A program made the translations under genes and the position numbers. Shown piece by piece: positions 23,683 through 35,927 of a DNA stretch of 64,000 nt. The stretch comes from Ricinus communis (taxonomy: Eukaryota; Streptophyta; Magnoliopsida; Malpighiales; Euphorbiaceae). The first letter of the stretch is position 1; each line of letters begins with the position of its first letter. Below the pieces are notes generated by a model, which was not told the DNA's origin, made no database searches, and worked only from the letters and a program-made list of their open reading frames with translations. Location: the NCBI RefSeq assembly GCF_019578655.1, contig NC_063261.1, positions 28,499,126 through 28,563,125 on the forward strand, written 5' to 3'.

Positions 23683-24740
23683 TTATACATGGTATTTCTT
23701 GAGACAATCTATGTTCATTGGCTCGACGAACTCATTTCCCTCCAGGTATGAGATCTTAGAAGCACCTCTGGGCAGAATCTTCTTTACCAAGTACGGGCCT
23801 TTCCAGTTCGGCCTGAATTTCCCTCTCGGGTCAAATGCAGTAGGTCTTGTATGCTTTAATACTAAATCACCAGTTCTGATCTTTCCTGGCTTTACTTTCT
23901 TATTGAAGGCTATCCTTTTCTGATACAACTGCATAAGGTATAAGGCTTTCATCATTTTCTCATCAACCAAAGCCAATTGTTGGTACCTTTGCTCAACCTA
24001 CTAGTATTCTAGTATTTCAACCTCCAATACAACTCTCAAAGACTTCAACTTTAACTCAACTGGCAAAACTGCTTCAGTCCCATAAACCATAGAGTATGAC
24101 GTTTGCCAAGTCGATGTTCACTTGGTTTTTTGATATCCCAAAAGTGCAAAGGGTAATCAAAACGGCCAGTCCTTGTTGATTCCACACCATCTTCAAAAGT
24201 ATTTTCTTTAGGTTCTTATTGGGTGCTTTTACCACTCCATTCACCTGAGGTCTATACAAAGAAGACCTGTGATGCTCGATCTTGTATTCCACTAGTAGGT
24301 CTACTGTCTCACCCATAAACTGTACCCCATTATTCATCACGATGTGATGTGGGATCCTGTATCTACAGAGCAGGTTCCTTTCTATAATCTGGCCATCTAC
24401 CCTGCACCCACGGTAGTGAATAACTCAGCTTTGACCTATTTCAAGAAGTAGTCAATTGCTACGACTATGAACCTGTGACCATTCAAATAAGGCTTTATTT
24501 TTTGATGATATCGATCCCCCAAGCTGCAAAAGGCTAAGGAGACATTAAGTTATGCAGCTCGGTTGGAGGCATGGGACTCAAGTCATTGTACAACTGGCAT
24601 TCACAGAATCTCTTTACTAATGCTATGCAATCCTTCTCCATCATTAAAGAGTAATAATCTCGCCACATGATTTTCTCAGTTAACATTCTGTCATTCATAT
24701 GAGGCTCGCATACTCCTTTGTGCATTTCCTTCATCACTAC
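23683..24740 (-). pseudogene. G1 integrase remnant
   Basis: The H2C2 zinc-binding N-terminus lies at 24737-24534 ('MHKGVC.PHM' and 'CECQLY'). Part of the catalytic core is at 24340-24074, including 'NGVQFMGE' and 'HHRSS.YRPQ.NG'. The C-terminal domain is at 23976-23683, with 'GDLVLKHTRP', 'GKFRPNWKGPY' and a 'LKKYHV' ending. Where the family has Glu of the DDE triad (NGAVEA), this copy encodes Lys (NGVVKA), so catalysis would be lost. Stops and frameshifts separate the blocks. In a live element this enzyme inserts cDNA into the genome. Confidence 0.85.
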
Positions 24741-25176
24741 TTGAGCTTCTACTTTAGTTACACATCAGAGATATACACCCGACACCATTCTCTTATATAG
24801 GACTCTCTCGTGGCTGATGTAGTTCCTGGCTTGAATCCGTAGTGCATACCTTTCCTTGGCTGTCGCTTCTTCTGGATTACCCCCTACTTTCTATGAACTT
24901 CTTCAGATCGTAGAACCATAACTTCTCTTCTGGTCCCATTTAAACTTGCATTATCTGATCCCCTTGATAATAAGGCACACCTAATTTTATGATTACTAAA
25001 CGCTTGATTGATAACTACAAGAAATTGACCCACACAGGCGACATAGTAGCTAGTGCATCCGCTATATGATTTTTTTATCTCGAGGTAAGTGTACAAAGGA
25101 ACACTTGGAGAAGTTCCATATTAAAGTTCTGAGATAGTTGACGTACGACTTCAACCTCTCTTCTCTCGAGGGCTTA

Positions 25177-25512
25177 TTATATTACTAGCATAGAATCATC
25201 ATAAACTATCAAATGCTTAGCTTTTGCTACCACGATCACTTCTAATCCAAATAAACATGCTTCATACTTCTCCATATTATTGGTTACTTTAAAGTCCAAT
25301 CTTTTGGCCATTCGCAGCATCTCCCCTTCTAGCATGATCAGAACTACTCCTAAGCCTGCCTCTCTCTCGTTCACAGCTCCATCAAAGTACATTTTCCGCT
25401 CCTGGATCTCGATTGCCCTCAGATTCTCATCAGGAAACTCTAGATCATAAGGTTCGTCTATTTCAATCACGTTCTGAGCTAGAAACTCAGCTACAGCCCT
25501 ACCCTTGACCAT
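25177..25512 (-). pseudogene. G1 RNase H remnant
   Basis: The frame contains 'MYFDGAVNE', with the first catalytic Asp, then 'GVVLI' and 'TNNMEKYEACLFGLE', the latter matching the family's 'TNN.AEYEA' motif with Ala-Glu altered to Glu-Lys. It would degrade RNA in RNA/DNA hybrids during reverse transcription. Flanking sequence at 24884-25100 and 25520-25990 is related pol sequence without long frames. Confidence 0.8.
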
Positions 25513-25995
25513 ATTCTTAATGATGTAATATCAAACTCTGTTAGTAGCACTAACCATCTAGCCAACTTCCCTGAAAAGGATGAAGCTTCAAATAAGTACT
25601 TCAGATGTTCTATTTTTCAAATTGCTTGCACCTTATAAGACTGAAAGTAGGGCCTTAACTTCCTTATAGCCATATCATGGCTAGGCACATCTCTTCCTTG
25701 ATGTTATATTTTAACTCATAAGGCAACAACTTCTTACTGAGATAATAAACTGCATGCTCTATATTGTTGGATCTGCACTATGCTAATATTGCTTTTATAG
25801 CTTCCTCCTCTAAAGCCAAGTAAAAGGTCAGCAGCTTGAGTACTGGTAGCTTCATCAAATACTCCTTAATTCTGTCAAAGGCCTTCTGACAATGTTCATC
25901 CTATAGAATGGGCTGATGCTTCAGCAAAAATTTAAAGATAGGATCACAAACTATTATAAGCTTGGAAATGAACCTGCTGATGTATTGCAAATGCC

Positions 25996-26390
25996 CTAGG
26001 AAACCTCTGACTTCTTTCTCGGTCTTCGGTGCCGACATCTCTTGATAGCTTTGACCTTGTCTAGATTTATCTCTATGCCCCGCTGACTTACTATGTGCCC
26101 TAACAATTTCCCTAATGTAACTCCAAACATGCTCTTCTTTGGGTTGAGTATAAGGTTATACCTTTCCACTTGTCCTAAAAACTTATCAAAAGCCTGAAAG
26201 TGCCCCTCCCTTGGTTCTAACTTTACCATCATGTCATCAACCAACACCTCCATCTCCTTATGCATCATGTCATGACACAAGTTGCTACTCTCTAATAAGC
26301 TGCCTTTGCATTCTTTAGTCCAAAAGGCATAACCTTATAGTAGTATGTCCCCTATTTGGTGATGAATGATGTATTCAGCTTATCCACTAT
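25996..26390 (-). pseudogene. G1 reverse transcriptase, downstream half
   Basis: The minus-strand translation enters at about 26390 with 'DKLNTSFITK', continues through 'YKVMPFGLKNA' (with a stop) and includes the catalytic 'VDDM' near 26233-26241, followed by 'LNPKKSMFGV' and 'LLGHIVSQRGIEI'. The upstream half is at 27876-28264, displaced by the inserted solo LTR. The usual Tyr/Phe before VDD is Leu here. Confidence 0.85.
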
Positions 26391-26395
26391 GGCCG

Positions 26396-27870
26396 TGATA
26401 GGCATTATATTATATATATTTACATGCCCAATTGTTTACATTCTTGTGCATAATTATCTCGTTTTATATTAGAATCACCTGTCTTTTGGTTCCTTTCACA
26501 TTTCAGGTCATTATCGAAGGACTTTGTCGATAATCGAGGGAAATACGCGCAATTACGGACCAGAATCCGTCAAATTGAGCAAGGAGTAGCATTCCGAGGT
26601 TGAGCACGGCCTGGACTCCAGCCGTGCTGAATTGTCAATAAGCTGCCCCCAAGACTGCCATTTTGGCACGGTTTCCGTAGCCACCACGGCCTCCACCATG
26701 GCCCATGGTGGCTCAGCATCGGCTAGGGCACGGCTTGGAAGAGGTCAACAGGCCCGAATCCGTGGGTTCGGTATGACTGGACTCACTTGCGTCTTGATCG
26801 ACACGAGTTTCCTACAGTACGTGTTGAAGGGACTCTATAGGCAAAAACGATTTGGTGAATTAGGGTTCGATTTTCTAACTTGATTTCCATTTTACGAACT
26901 TAAATCATTTATTTCCATACCTCAATTCTCGACCTTGGGAGATCAATTTCATCAATTGAAGGAAGGATTACACTTGTTTCAATATCGATTTTAAGATCAA
27001 GATAAGATTTAGGAGCATTCAAGAGGTAAATTAGGGTTTGATATTTTGAATTGGAAAGTTAGGGTTTCTCATCCGAAATTGAAAGAGAAGGGTGTACATG
27101 CCTTTAATTTACTTTTCTGATTTTATTCCTTATTTTGTGATGCTTATTAGTATGCGTAGCTAAATTATTGAACTCAATTGGGGTTCCTATGTTTGTGGAT
27201 TGATCTTAATGTTATGAGATTTTGATTGTCAATTCTTGATTCTTCTTGCTTTTATTATTAATGAGAAGTCACTTTATTCATGAGACGTTGTGAATTGTGG
27301 AATTTAGATTGCTTTATGTAATTGAGAGATTCGTTTACTAATCGGAAAATTGAATAGCAAGAACTGGTTAATAATCACTTAGAGATAAGGGTAATTGACT
27401 AGCCGGATTAAGAATTAACAAAGCTTAATAGAGGCGGGTTAAACCTTAATGCTAATAGAATAATCGATCGTTAGGAAGAGATTCTAACTTTAGGTTATTA
27501 GGTTTAGGAATTCGGTTATCTCGAGATGGAGACCGAATTCAGTTAAGACTTCATCCACGGGTAATTGCAATTGATAATCAATTTAATCTCTATCTTTATA
27601 AAAATCCAATTAACTTGGTCCCCTAGGGTTTGCTTTTCCTTTGAGAGTTTTCCTAAATCCTTTCAGATAGTTCGACATTTAATTACTTGTTTGTTCATAA
27701 TTAATCATAGAATAACACTTCATTGATTTCTTTAGGTTAGATAACATAAGACGCTATAGTAGGTCTAGGTTCACCCTTTCCCGAGAATACGACCTTGATA
27801 CTCACCATTTGTGCTAGTCTGCATCGATAGGTACACTGCCTTAAATTGTAGCTACGTAAATAGCTTATTA
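26396..27870 (+). mobile_element. Solo LTR, 1,475 bp, inserted in G1 reverse transcriptase
   Basis: The element begins TGATAGGC and ends CTTATTA (expected TG…CA, with a C-to-T change at the end). It is flanked by GGCCG (26391-26395) and GGCCA (27871-27875), a 5-bp target duplication with one transition. Removing the insert and one duplication rejoins the G1 RT frame on the minus strand. The 3' part resembles LTR ends of large gypsy elements (near 27770-27800, CCCTTTCCCGAGAATACGACC). No internal region or second LTR is present, so it is a recombined solo LTR. The frame at 26632-26883 lies inside it and has no recognised domain. Confidence 0.85.
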
Positions 27871-27875
27871 GGCCA

Positions 27876-28264
27876 TCATGATATGATTGTACCTAGAAAA
27901 CCCGTCTGTAAAGGAGTACATCACATTCAAAGCAACACTGTAGACTATTACATCTATATGGGGAAGAGGAAAGTCATCCTTTGGGCATGCCATTCAAGCC
28001 TTTGTAATCCATGCACATTCATACCTTACCATTCTTCTTCAGGACTAGAACAATGTTGGCCAACCATTCGGGGTAGTCCACCACATCGTGGAAATTGGCC
28101 TTAACCTGCTTAGCGACCTCTTCTCGTATCTTCTTTGCCCATTCTAGCCTTAGTCTTCTCATATTTTGCTTGACCGGCCTGATGTGCAAATAAGTTGGGA
28201 AATAGTGTTTTGTTATTTTCCTATCTAGATCTAGCATGCTGCCATAGGACCAAGCAAATACCAC
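27876..28264 (-). pseudogene. G1 reverse transcriptase, upstream half
   Basis: The minus-strand frame 28264-28019 carries 'PVKQNMRRLRLEWAKKIREEV', 'YPEWLANIVLVLKKNGKV', the start of the gypsy RT fold. After a shift it continues to about 27876 with the 'SFTDGFSRYNHIMMA' segment, where the family has the catalytic-Asp motif FxDxxSGYxQI. It breaks exactly at the solo LTR target duplication. Confidence 0.85.
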
Positions 28265-29192
28265 TTTTTTTTATTATTTTCTCAAATTTTCTCCTCTTTT
28301 CAGAAATTATATCATGAGCCATCAAAATGTTTCATGGATTTGCATCTATGCCTAAATTAAATGAATCAATTTGTATGGAATTGATGTCAAATATGCAGAT
28401 ATCATGAATATCAAAATGCACACTACCATCAAGAAAGACATCACACAAGTAAGCAAAATTGTTCATATCATTGATCTTAGACAGAAAAGCAACATCATTC
28501 TCATAAATGTCGAATGTTATTACATCATTATAAAATGCATCAATGATATTATTCTTAATAAGAGCAGCTAGTTTGTCTTAGCTTATCTTTTCCGGTTAAG
28601 CGGCAGGCTCTTCTAGTTTCAGCTCTTGTATCTTGGTGGTGACCTTCTCTCAGACTTTCTTGATACTCAACTCGACCATCCTATCAATAGTTAGGTTCTT
28701 GAAAATCTTAAACCCTAATACCTCAGTCCTAGCTATACTAATAGGTTCATGCTCCCTCGAGTAGGACTTGTACTCCTAGATGAACACGTCTTTTAAAGTC
28801 TTACCCTCTGGTTCACCCTTGTCTTCTTCCTCAAAATGTCCCAAACCTTGCTGAGTCTTTTGACCTTTGAAGTCTAGTAGCTCTACAACACCCTGCTGAT
28901 TCTTTCCTAGCCCCATTTCAGGCATGAAGTTCATTCTCTTGGACATGTTGGCTACTTTAGGATCTATCCAATAGAGGCATCCACCTCTTTGACATCTTCT
29001 TGGATTGCTAAGATAACCTTACCACCTTTGGCATTGATGGTGATAATCTCACCTTCATAAGAGAATTTCACTTTCTAATGTACTGTGGAAAGGACACCTC
29101 CTAGGGCATGGAACCATGGCCTTCCCAATAATAGTGAAAAACTAGGATATCCAGGACGGTGAACTCCACCCAGGATTCGATAGGATCCGTCT

Positions 29193-29530
29193 TCACCAAT
29201 GCTGAAAATGTCCTTCTACATCTATTTTAGTCTCATCATAGGCCCTTATGACCATGTGTGATGGTTTTAGCTCCTTCGCAGCCATTCCCACTTTAGGGAG
29301 TATGTGAGAATGACACCCATTGATAGTTGACTCGTCATCAACCATCACACATGGAGTTCTTTTTCCTTTTACGTATGCTGCTATATAGAGAGCCTTATTG
29401 TAGTTTCTTCCCTTAAGTGGTAGGTCTTCAACTGAGAAGGTGATCATCCTAGTAGTCTTGTTAGTTATCGTTTTGATAATTTCCTCGGGGGTAGCTACTG
29501 TGCTAACACTTATACCAGCCAAGGCCTAAA
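29193..29530 (-). pseudogene. G1 aspartic protease remnant
   Basis: The frame encodes 'MITFSVEDLPLKGRNYNKALYIAAYV' followed by 'CVMVDDESTINGC', at the position of the retropepsin active site (family: VDDGSAIN or similar), then 'PSHMVIRAYDETKIDVEG'. The Gly after the catalytic Asp pair is replaced by Glu. The linker between protease and RT (28265-29190) is homologous-looking but full of stops. Confidence 0.8.
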
Positions 29531-29904
29531 TTAGAGCCTTTATATGGTTCGATGAATGCACCAGTAGTTCCCATACATTGGCTATCTTTTTCTCATTCCT
29601 TCATCGTTCTAGCAATATGGTATCCCCGTCTTTAGGTGCTTGCTTCTCTTACTTTAGCTCTTGTACCCCGACTTCTTCACCCTTACCTGCTGGCTCAGTT
29701 TCAGAATCACTGCTTGCCAATATATCCTTAGTATTGGTGGCTTGGACCTCACTCTTATTCCTAAAGCTATGCCAAATGTCAATGGCCATTACTGACTTTT
29801 TTCCCCTTCTTTCCAAACCTCTAAAAGATAAAGCTCATAAGTGGTTTGATCGTCATATGATCCCCAACCACTTGGCAAAATATCCTCAATTCGAATATCA
29901 GTGA

Positions 29905-30965
29905 GGGAGGCCTCGAATATCGGAGCTTAGAGTCATACTTTTCCAAGGGCTACCTAAGTAAGTGTTCACACTCATACTGAGGAAGTTGCTCAACCTCCCA
30001 TTCTCCAAAGTAGATTAAGTCATGAACCTTGTGCTTGAGACGGTTGCATTGGTCCATCATATACCCGGAGGCCTAGTAGTACTCACAAATATAGATAATT
30101 ATGAGGTTTAGGATTGTCTTTCGGAGATTGGGGCTTAAGCTTCTTACACCATTAAGTGTCGGAACACCATGGATAGTTGTGCTAGCTCGATGAAGGTTCT
30201 TTATGGGCTATTTGGTTTAGCTTCTGGCTCGGTTTGAGGTATATCTACAAAAGAGTTCATAATCTCCTCTTCGCTAAAATCGAGGTTGATTATGGACACT
30301 TAGTTTGTTAGTGGTGTGTTATTGTAGTTTGGTAAAGGGTTTCTTCTAGTGCTGGGTTGGTCCGGGTCAATGAGCTTTCTGACATCGATAAGGTCCTAGA
30401 TTTAGTGTTTCAGCCATATGCAATTATCGTGTGGTGGTCGGGTGCTTGTTGGAATTTATAATAGGTGTTGGATTTGTATCCGGGTGCGTTAGGGTTCGGT
30501 GGGTTCTTTAGGGTGATAGGTTGGAGCATGCCATTCTGAACCAATCTCCCAAAGATCTTAGAGAGGTTGCTTAAAGTTAGAAAACTTCCTCAGTTGTTGC
30601 ACAACATTCACATCTAAGGTTTTGCTCCCTTTAGCCTAGTAGTTTTCCCTTTCACCAGTTCTTGCAGTCTTTCTTTTGTCATTCTCTATCTCCTCGACCT
30701 GCAGCCCGTCATCGTGCAAATCCATAAAAATTTTGGTGTTCATCATTTGCAACCTTTTAACCCATCTTGAAAGAACGTTTCAGACCATCATACGCACTTG
30801 ATCCTTTTTAGAGGGCTTGTTCTTCATCAGTCCCGTCTTATTCCTCCATCGGATCAGCAAATCAGAGAAGGACTCATTCAGCTTCTGCTTGGTGGATTCA
30901 AGATCCCTGATTGACACTTCCAAGTGAGTATATGAGATAAAGTCAGTCCAAGTTATGAAGTCTTG
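29905..30965 (-). pseudogene. G1 gag remnant
   Basis: At 30960-30680 the minus strand translates to a typical gag run containing 'RDLESTKQKLNESFSDLLIRWRNK' type sequence and 'PSKKDQVRMMV', then a stop and a Trp-containing 'LSRWVKRLQ' segment. The rest to 29905 is more decayed. The N-terminus and 5' LTR are absent beyond 30970. The open plus-strand frame at 29578-29904 is the antisense shadow of the gag/protease linker. Confidence 0.7.
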
Positions 30966-30970
30966 TTAAA

Positions 30971-31775
30971 TGACAGCCTAGTCTAACCGAATTGAAATTA
31001 ACTAAAATCTATTATTAAAAATCTTAAAACCGATGTACATATATGGTATTTCTTTCAGATAAAAATACTATTTGGCACAACTAATATTTTCAGGACTGCA
31101 ATAATTGAAAGAAAATAAATGAACCAAGACATGTTATTAACAATAACTATATATATAACCCACACTAACAAATTAGAGACTACATAATAAGAGATACTCA
31201 TCTCTACGCTCGTTAAGAAAGTGAAACTCGTCTATTGTGTAAGAGAGACCTTGAATCCAATACCTCTCATTTCTAGAGCAAATGCTTTTACCATGTGAGG
31301 TAGGCATTAAATGACTTTATCATCTCCTTAATTTAATAAGAAAAATATTTTTAAAAATATTAAACCACATAAGAAAATGGACCTATTTAGGTTTAAGTTA
31401 CACTCATACCATACTTCCTTAGTTATCATAATTTTAGCAAAAAATTTGATTACTAATAGACCAGTGGCAATCAAAAAGAAAGAAAATTAATTACAAATCT
31501 AAAAGTATTCATAGATAATTCTCTCTACAATTTAGTTATTTGGAGCTTAATCTTAACTCATTAAATTTATTTATTTAATAAGATATGATTTTCGAGGGAG
31601 AAGGCAAGATGGGAGGAGCAAAGTGCAAGAAAGAGAAGGTTATGAAAAAACCTGCAAAATAAAAGAGAAATGAGAGGTTAGTAAGCAGCTTATAAAAAGA
31701 TATGGTGTAGCAGCTGCCAAATCATGGAGCCGTGCTGCGAGCTATTCTTTCGCATTTTACTAAAGAATACCATAT
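30971..31775. other. AT-rich spacer between G1 and G2
   Basis: No coding or structural feature is supported. A short ATG frame near 31610 (MGGAKCKKEK…) ends within about 17 codons. This stretch and 42154 onward should be the pre-insertion neighbours joined at the CATRT target of G2. Confidence 0.5.
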
Positions 31776-32201
31776 TGAGGCAGTGTATATGTAGATCTAA
31801 TGTACACTCAATGTTAGATTGAAAACACAAAGAAAACAAGCTCCTACATCCAAGAGACTCAAGAATAATTTGAAAGAATACTCAAAAGAATTGATCTGAT
31901 AAAATAATAATAAAAAATTATTGACAAAATAAATAATAAGAGTATTTATAATGCCAAAACTCTAATGGCACTCTTATAAATAATAACCTAAATAATTAAG
32001 GATCTAAAGCCCTAATAAAATTAGGAGACACCATAAACTATCCTATTCTAAGTTCTAACTGGTGGTTTAACGGACCGAAGAAAGGATCGGTTACGTTGAC
32101 GTTAAAAACCCATTCACACAGTCCTAAATTCTTCAATTGGTGGTTTGTGCTTTGGATGGCCTATCATTGGTTCAAGTATTTGTTAGGCATTATCCCCACC
32201 A
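31776..32201 (-). repeat. G2 3' LTR
   Basis: It reads TGGTGGGGATAATG… on the minus strand from 32201 and ends …CTGCCTCA at 31776. It aligns with 41728-42153 over the same 426 bp, with many substitutions (clearly older than the copia C2 LTR pair). The integrase frame runs into it and stops at 32183-32185. Confidence 0.9.
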
Positions 32202-33460
32202 ATCACGTCCATTTGATGAAAATTCGACCTTGACTTTGGTTTTTCATAAGGTAACTTGATATCTAGTAGGAATAATGATAAATCAGCAACATTAAAGGTC
32301 TTTGAGATATTTAACAAATTTGGCAAATCCACCATATAAGAATTATCATTGATCTTTTGTGTAATCTTGAAAGGATCATACTTCTTTGGCTTCATGTTGT
32401 TCGAATGGCCTATTGGTATGCTCTCCTTCCTAAAAAATATCATAACTTCATCACCAAAATCAAACATTTTATGCTTCCTATGCCTATCAGCTGCTGCTTT
32501 GTATTTTGCATTAGCTTCCTCAATCTTGCGCTTCACACCCTCTTACACCGATTGAATCTGCTCTACTAATTGCTCAGCTACAGAACTAACTCTAGGAACC
32601 TTAGGTAGCTTCATCAAATCTAAAGCATGATTAGGAGCTTTCATATAAACAATAGAGAATGGTGATTTACATATAGAACTATGAAGACATTGTTATAAGC
32701 AAACTTTGCTTATGCAATAGCAAAGTCCCACTACTTCAACGAATCAATTGCCCAAAGTCCAATTCTTTACTTCAGTGTGACCATTAGTTTATAGATGAGC
32801 TGTGCTACTAAAGTTCAATGAAGAATCAAACAACCCTCACAATATCTTCCAAAAATGACTCAAGAATCGAGTATCATGATCAGATGTAATGGTCTTTGGC
32901 ACTCCTTGTAGCCTGACAACCTCCTTGAAAAGTAATTTGGTTATAGAAGTAGCATCTGCAGTCTTATGGCATGGAAGAAAATATGCCATCTTCAAGAACC
33001 TGTCAACCATAATAAAAATAAAATCCATACCTTGTTAGGTTCGAGGTAAATCCAACACAAAATCCATAGAAAAGTCCTTCCAAATAACATTAGGCACTGA
33101 CAATGGTGTATAAAGTCCTACATTGCTTGAATGGCCTTTCGATGATTGGCATATAGAACACCTAGAAATAATGGTGTTAGCATCACCCCACAACTTAGGC
33201 CAATGGTATCGTCCCTTGACAGCTGCAACTGTTTTAACTCTATCCAAGTGCCCAACTAATCTTCTACCATACAAGTCTCGAATAATCTTCTCATGAAGGG
33301 ATGTGCAAGGAACACATAATTGACTCCCTTTCATAAGAAAACCATCATGCAAATAGTAATCTTCCAATGGGACATTAGACTTGCATTGCTCCAGTAACTC
33401 CTTGAAATCCATAACTCCTGCATACAAATCCGTCAAGCACTCAAAGCTAACTATCTCCAC
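32183..33460 (-). pseudogene. G2 integrase remnant
   Basis: The zinc-binding N-terminal domain is at 33460-33035 ('HEKIIRDLYGRRLVGHLDRVKT' and 'CSICQSSKG'). The catalytic core start follows at 33028-32837 ('[13 protein letters not shown]', '[10 protein letters not shown]'; family D…D residues recognisable). After a decayed stretch (32560-32830) comes the C-terminal part 32536-32183 ('AAADRHRKHKMFDFGDEVMIF', 'PKKYDPFKITQKINDNSY', 'KTFNVADLSLF'). Stops and shifts split it into three frames. Confidence 0.88.
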
Positions 33461-33469
33461 ACTAAGACT

Positions 33470-33693
33470 TGAGTAATGTCACGAGCCTACTTAATGCATC
33501 TGCCACCTTATTTTGTTGTCCTGCTTTATGCACAATTTTATATAGGAATTTATCAAAAAAGCAGACCATCTAGCATGCATATCACTCCTTATCTGCTTAT
33601 GACTACTCAAAAACTTAAGAGCTTGATGAACGGTATATAGAACAATTTAGCAATTAAATAGTGCTCCCATATTCTTAAAGCTCGCACCATTGG
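33470..33693 (-). pseudogene. G2 RNase H tail
   Basis: Decayed minus-strand translation matches the end of gypsy RNase H: 'HQALKFLSSHKQIRSDMHARW' type sequence and, after a shift, 'KAGQQNKVADALSRL'. It abuts the truncated A LTR at about 33693. About 250 or more residues of RT/RNase H expected between this point and 40432 are missing. Confidence 0.75.
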
Positions 33694-35776
33694 GCACGCA
33701 GTCCTGATGCAATCCATCAGGTGGCATGTTCTACTGCCGTCCCATCCTAAGTCAACACGTAATCAATAAAATCATAATGCAGAAAATGAAACATACATAA
33801 ATAGTGATTAACTAAATAATTAAAATATTAAATCATGCAATCAGAACTATTTCATAAAATCTTGGCATGACACATGTAAACAGATATATGACTTTAACTC
33901 ACAGTTCTGACGACCTTGTAGCTCTGCTCCGATGCCTCGGGTGGAGTGAGTCGAACTGATAGATTTATGTGATCACGGAAAACAATTCAATCAATAACAA
34001 TAAAATATTTGACAATTAACCCTAGGCCTAGACTCCTAGGACTGACTGTCAAAAATTTTTGACTCGGATAAATTCTACAGAAAATTCGGCAGAATCTCCC
34101 CTAAACACGGACGTCTACCACCTGTATAACGGGTCTAGGACCTGCCAGAAAATACTTCAAATTTCTAAAAATTTATTTAACGGGAGTTGGGCTACCACAC
34201 TACATTATTTTTCCCGACTCCACCACACAACACAAATCACGACTATTGGCAAATGGTCTGACAATTTATTATTTCGACAAAGAAACCACACAATATTTTT
34301 CTAATGCTCAAGATAATAATTAATCACACAATTTTTTTCAACAAACTCTAAAATCATTGGGCTAAAGAATTACCAAGAAGCTTGATCACTCGGTTGACTC
34401 GCCTCCAGACGCCGGAGTCCGATCGACGATCTGAACCCTCCTATAGACTCGAGATAACACACTTATGACAATCGCAGCTTCTGATTTATCAATCCGACCC
34501 CCGATCATCCGAAGAAATTTACGGACGATATCGGCCGTCGATTTTCAAACGGAGTCCGATCACCGCGAAACCGGTGCCATTGGAAAGCTTGAGCTAAGGA
34601 GAGTCCGAATATGTCCTCTGATCGGTCATACCTTGCCGGAACTCACCAGAAAAGTCTGAAATTTCGGCTGCCCTTATACTTTTCACCTCGTCGGTTCTTG
34701 TAATTCTGGCGGCCTCAAGGGGTGACGATGGTATGAGAAGGGAGCCCATAAGTTGTTGATCATTTTGAGTCTAGAATCATTAACAACGGTTGCCGGAAAT
34801 GCCATGAACGATGGCAAGAAACGGCTGCCATTTCTGGCCATTTTACAATGCCTATCGTAGCTGTTCGCTGTCGTCGTCGCTTCTAGCGTGCTCATCGTTG
34901 ACGGCCGCACCTCCCGACATCGACGCCACCTCGGTCGAGCTTCCTGCGCCCGTCCACCATTGAAGTCGACGTCTTCTTCTTCTGCTTCTTCTTCTTCCTC
35001 TTCTTCTTCTTCTTCTTCTCTTTCTTTTCTTTATCGACATTTAGTTCCTGAACTTTTCTTTTTTACCATTTAGTCCCTCAACTTCTTTAATCACTAATAA
35101 TTTCATCCTATAAAATTTTTGATTAACCCTCCAACTTTTCTTTAGCTTTTCAATTAAGCCCCTAACTATTTAATTTAGGCCAAAATAGAATATTGAAAAT
35201 ATGGAATTACTTATTTACCCTTGCTTATAAATGTGAAATTACTAAAATATCCCTATTGATACCCTTAATTATAAAAATATCAACCATACAAATTTTTATT
35301 AAAACTCCATATTAATAAAATTATATTTTTAACCCTTATTTCAAAATCAATTATCAATTTAATCATAGCCCTTAATTAACTTAATTAATCAATTTTACTA
35401 ACTACTTTTCAATTAAAATTAGCACCATTTGCTAACTAAAATTTTCTTTTTCCCCACTAATTCTTTTATAAAAATATTCTTTACTAATTCTTTCATAATT
35501 TTTAAATATAATATTTAATTCATATTTTCATATTCAAGAAAAATTAAGTGACCAAAAATAATTTATTTTCCAAAAATTTACTTAATTAATTTCTTAAAAA
35601 AATCAATTAATTAGATATAGAAAATAACTCTCTTATTTTTATCTAGCATTGAAATTCTATTTTAAATTATCCCAATTAAATCAAATAAAAATAAAGTAAA
35701 ATTAATCTAAATAAAAACTCGTTTATTAATTATTATTAATATTATTATTATCAAAAGAAAAATTTCGGGTATTACA
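33694..35776 (-). repeat. Family A 3' LTR, truncated (copy A3)
   Basis: Aligns with 38353-40431 from end to end, including the TTC-rich run at 34971-35022. The missing terminal part (matching 37438-38352) and the missing part of the host G2 RT are adjacent, which points to one deletion across the junction at about 33693/33694. Confidence 0.9.
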
Positions 35777-35790
35777 CTCTCTCCCCCCTT
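35777..35790 (-). other. Family A polypurine tract
   Basis: On the minus strand it reads AAGGGGGGAGAGAG directly before the 3' LTR start TGTAATACCC. It primes plus-strand DNA synthesis in LTR elements. Confidence 0.85.
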
Positions 35791-35927
35791 AAGGAAATGT
35801 GTCCTTGAATTTTAAAATGAAAGACTCACACTAATGAGAGTAGGAACCTCTCATCTCCAGCTCGGCTTCTCGGGTACTTTTCTCGACAGAATAATTTAAC
35901 CTCAAAAACCTTAACTATCCACAAAAC

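Larger units (their letters stand above)
23640..30970 (-). mobile_element. Ty3/gypsy element G1, degenerate (Tat/Ogre-like pol)
   Basis: On the minus strand, from high to low coordinates: gag (30965-29905), protease (29530-29193), reverse transcriptase (28264-27876 then 26390-25996), RNase H (25512-25177) and integrase (24740-23683). This order (IN last) defines Ty3/gypsy. Sequence style, such as the 'ITFSVEDLPLKGRNYNKALYIA' type protease lead, fits Tat/Ogre-lineage elements (inferred from family knowledge). No LTRs were identified. Gag fades out at about 30970, and the 3' side runs into the plus-strand PMD/DUF7745 cassette. The RT is split by a solo LTR at 26396-27870. All frames are broken. 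Confidence 0.85.

Noticed and set aside
26632..26883. 83-codon plus-strand frame
   Set aside because: Contained within the solo LTR inserted in G1; no domain.
29578..29904. 108-codon plus-strand frame
   Set aside because: Antisense to the G1 gag/protease linker region, whose minus-strand translation is the meaningful one.
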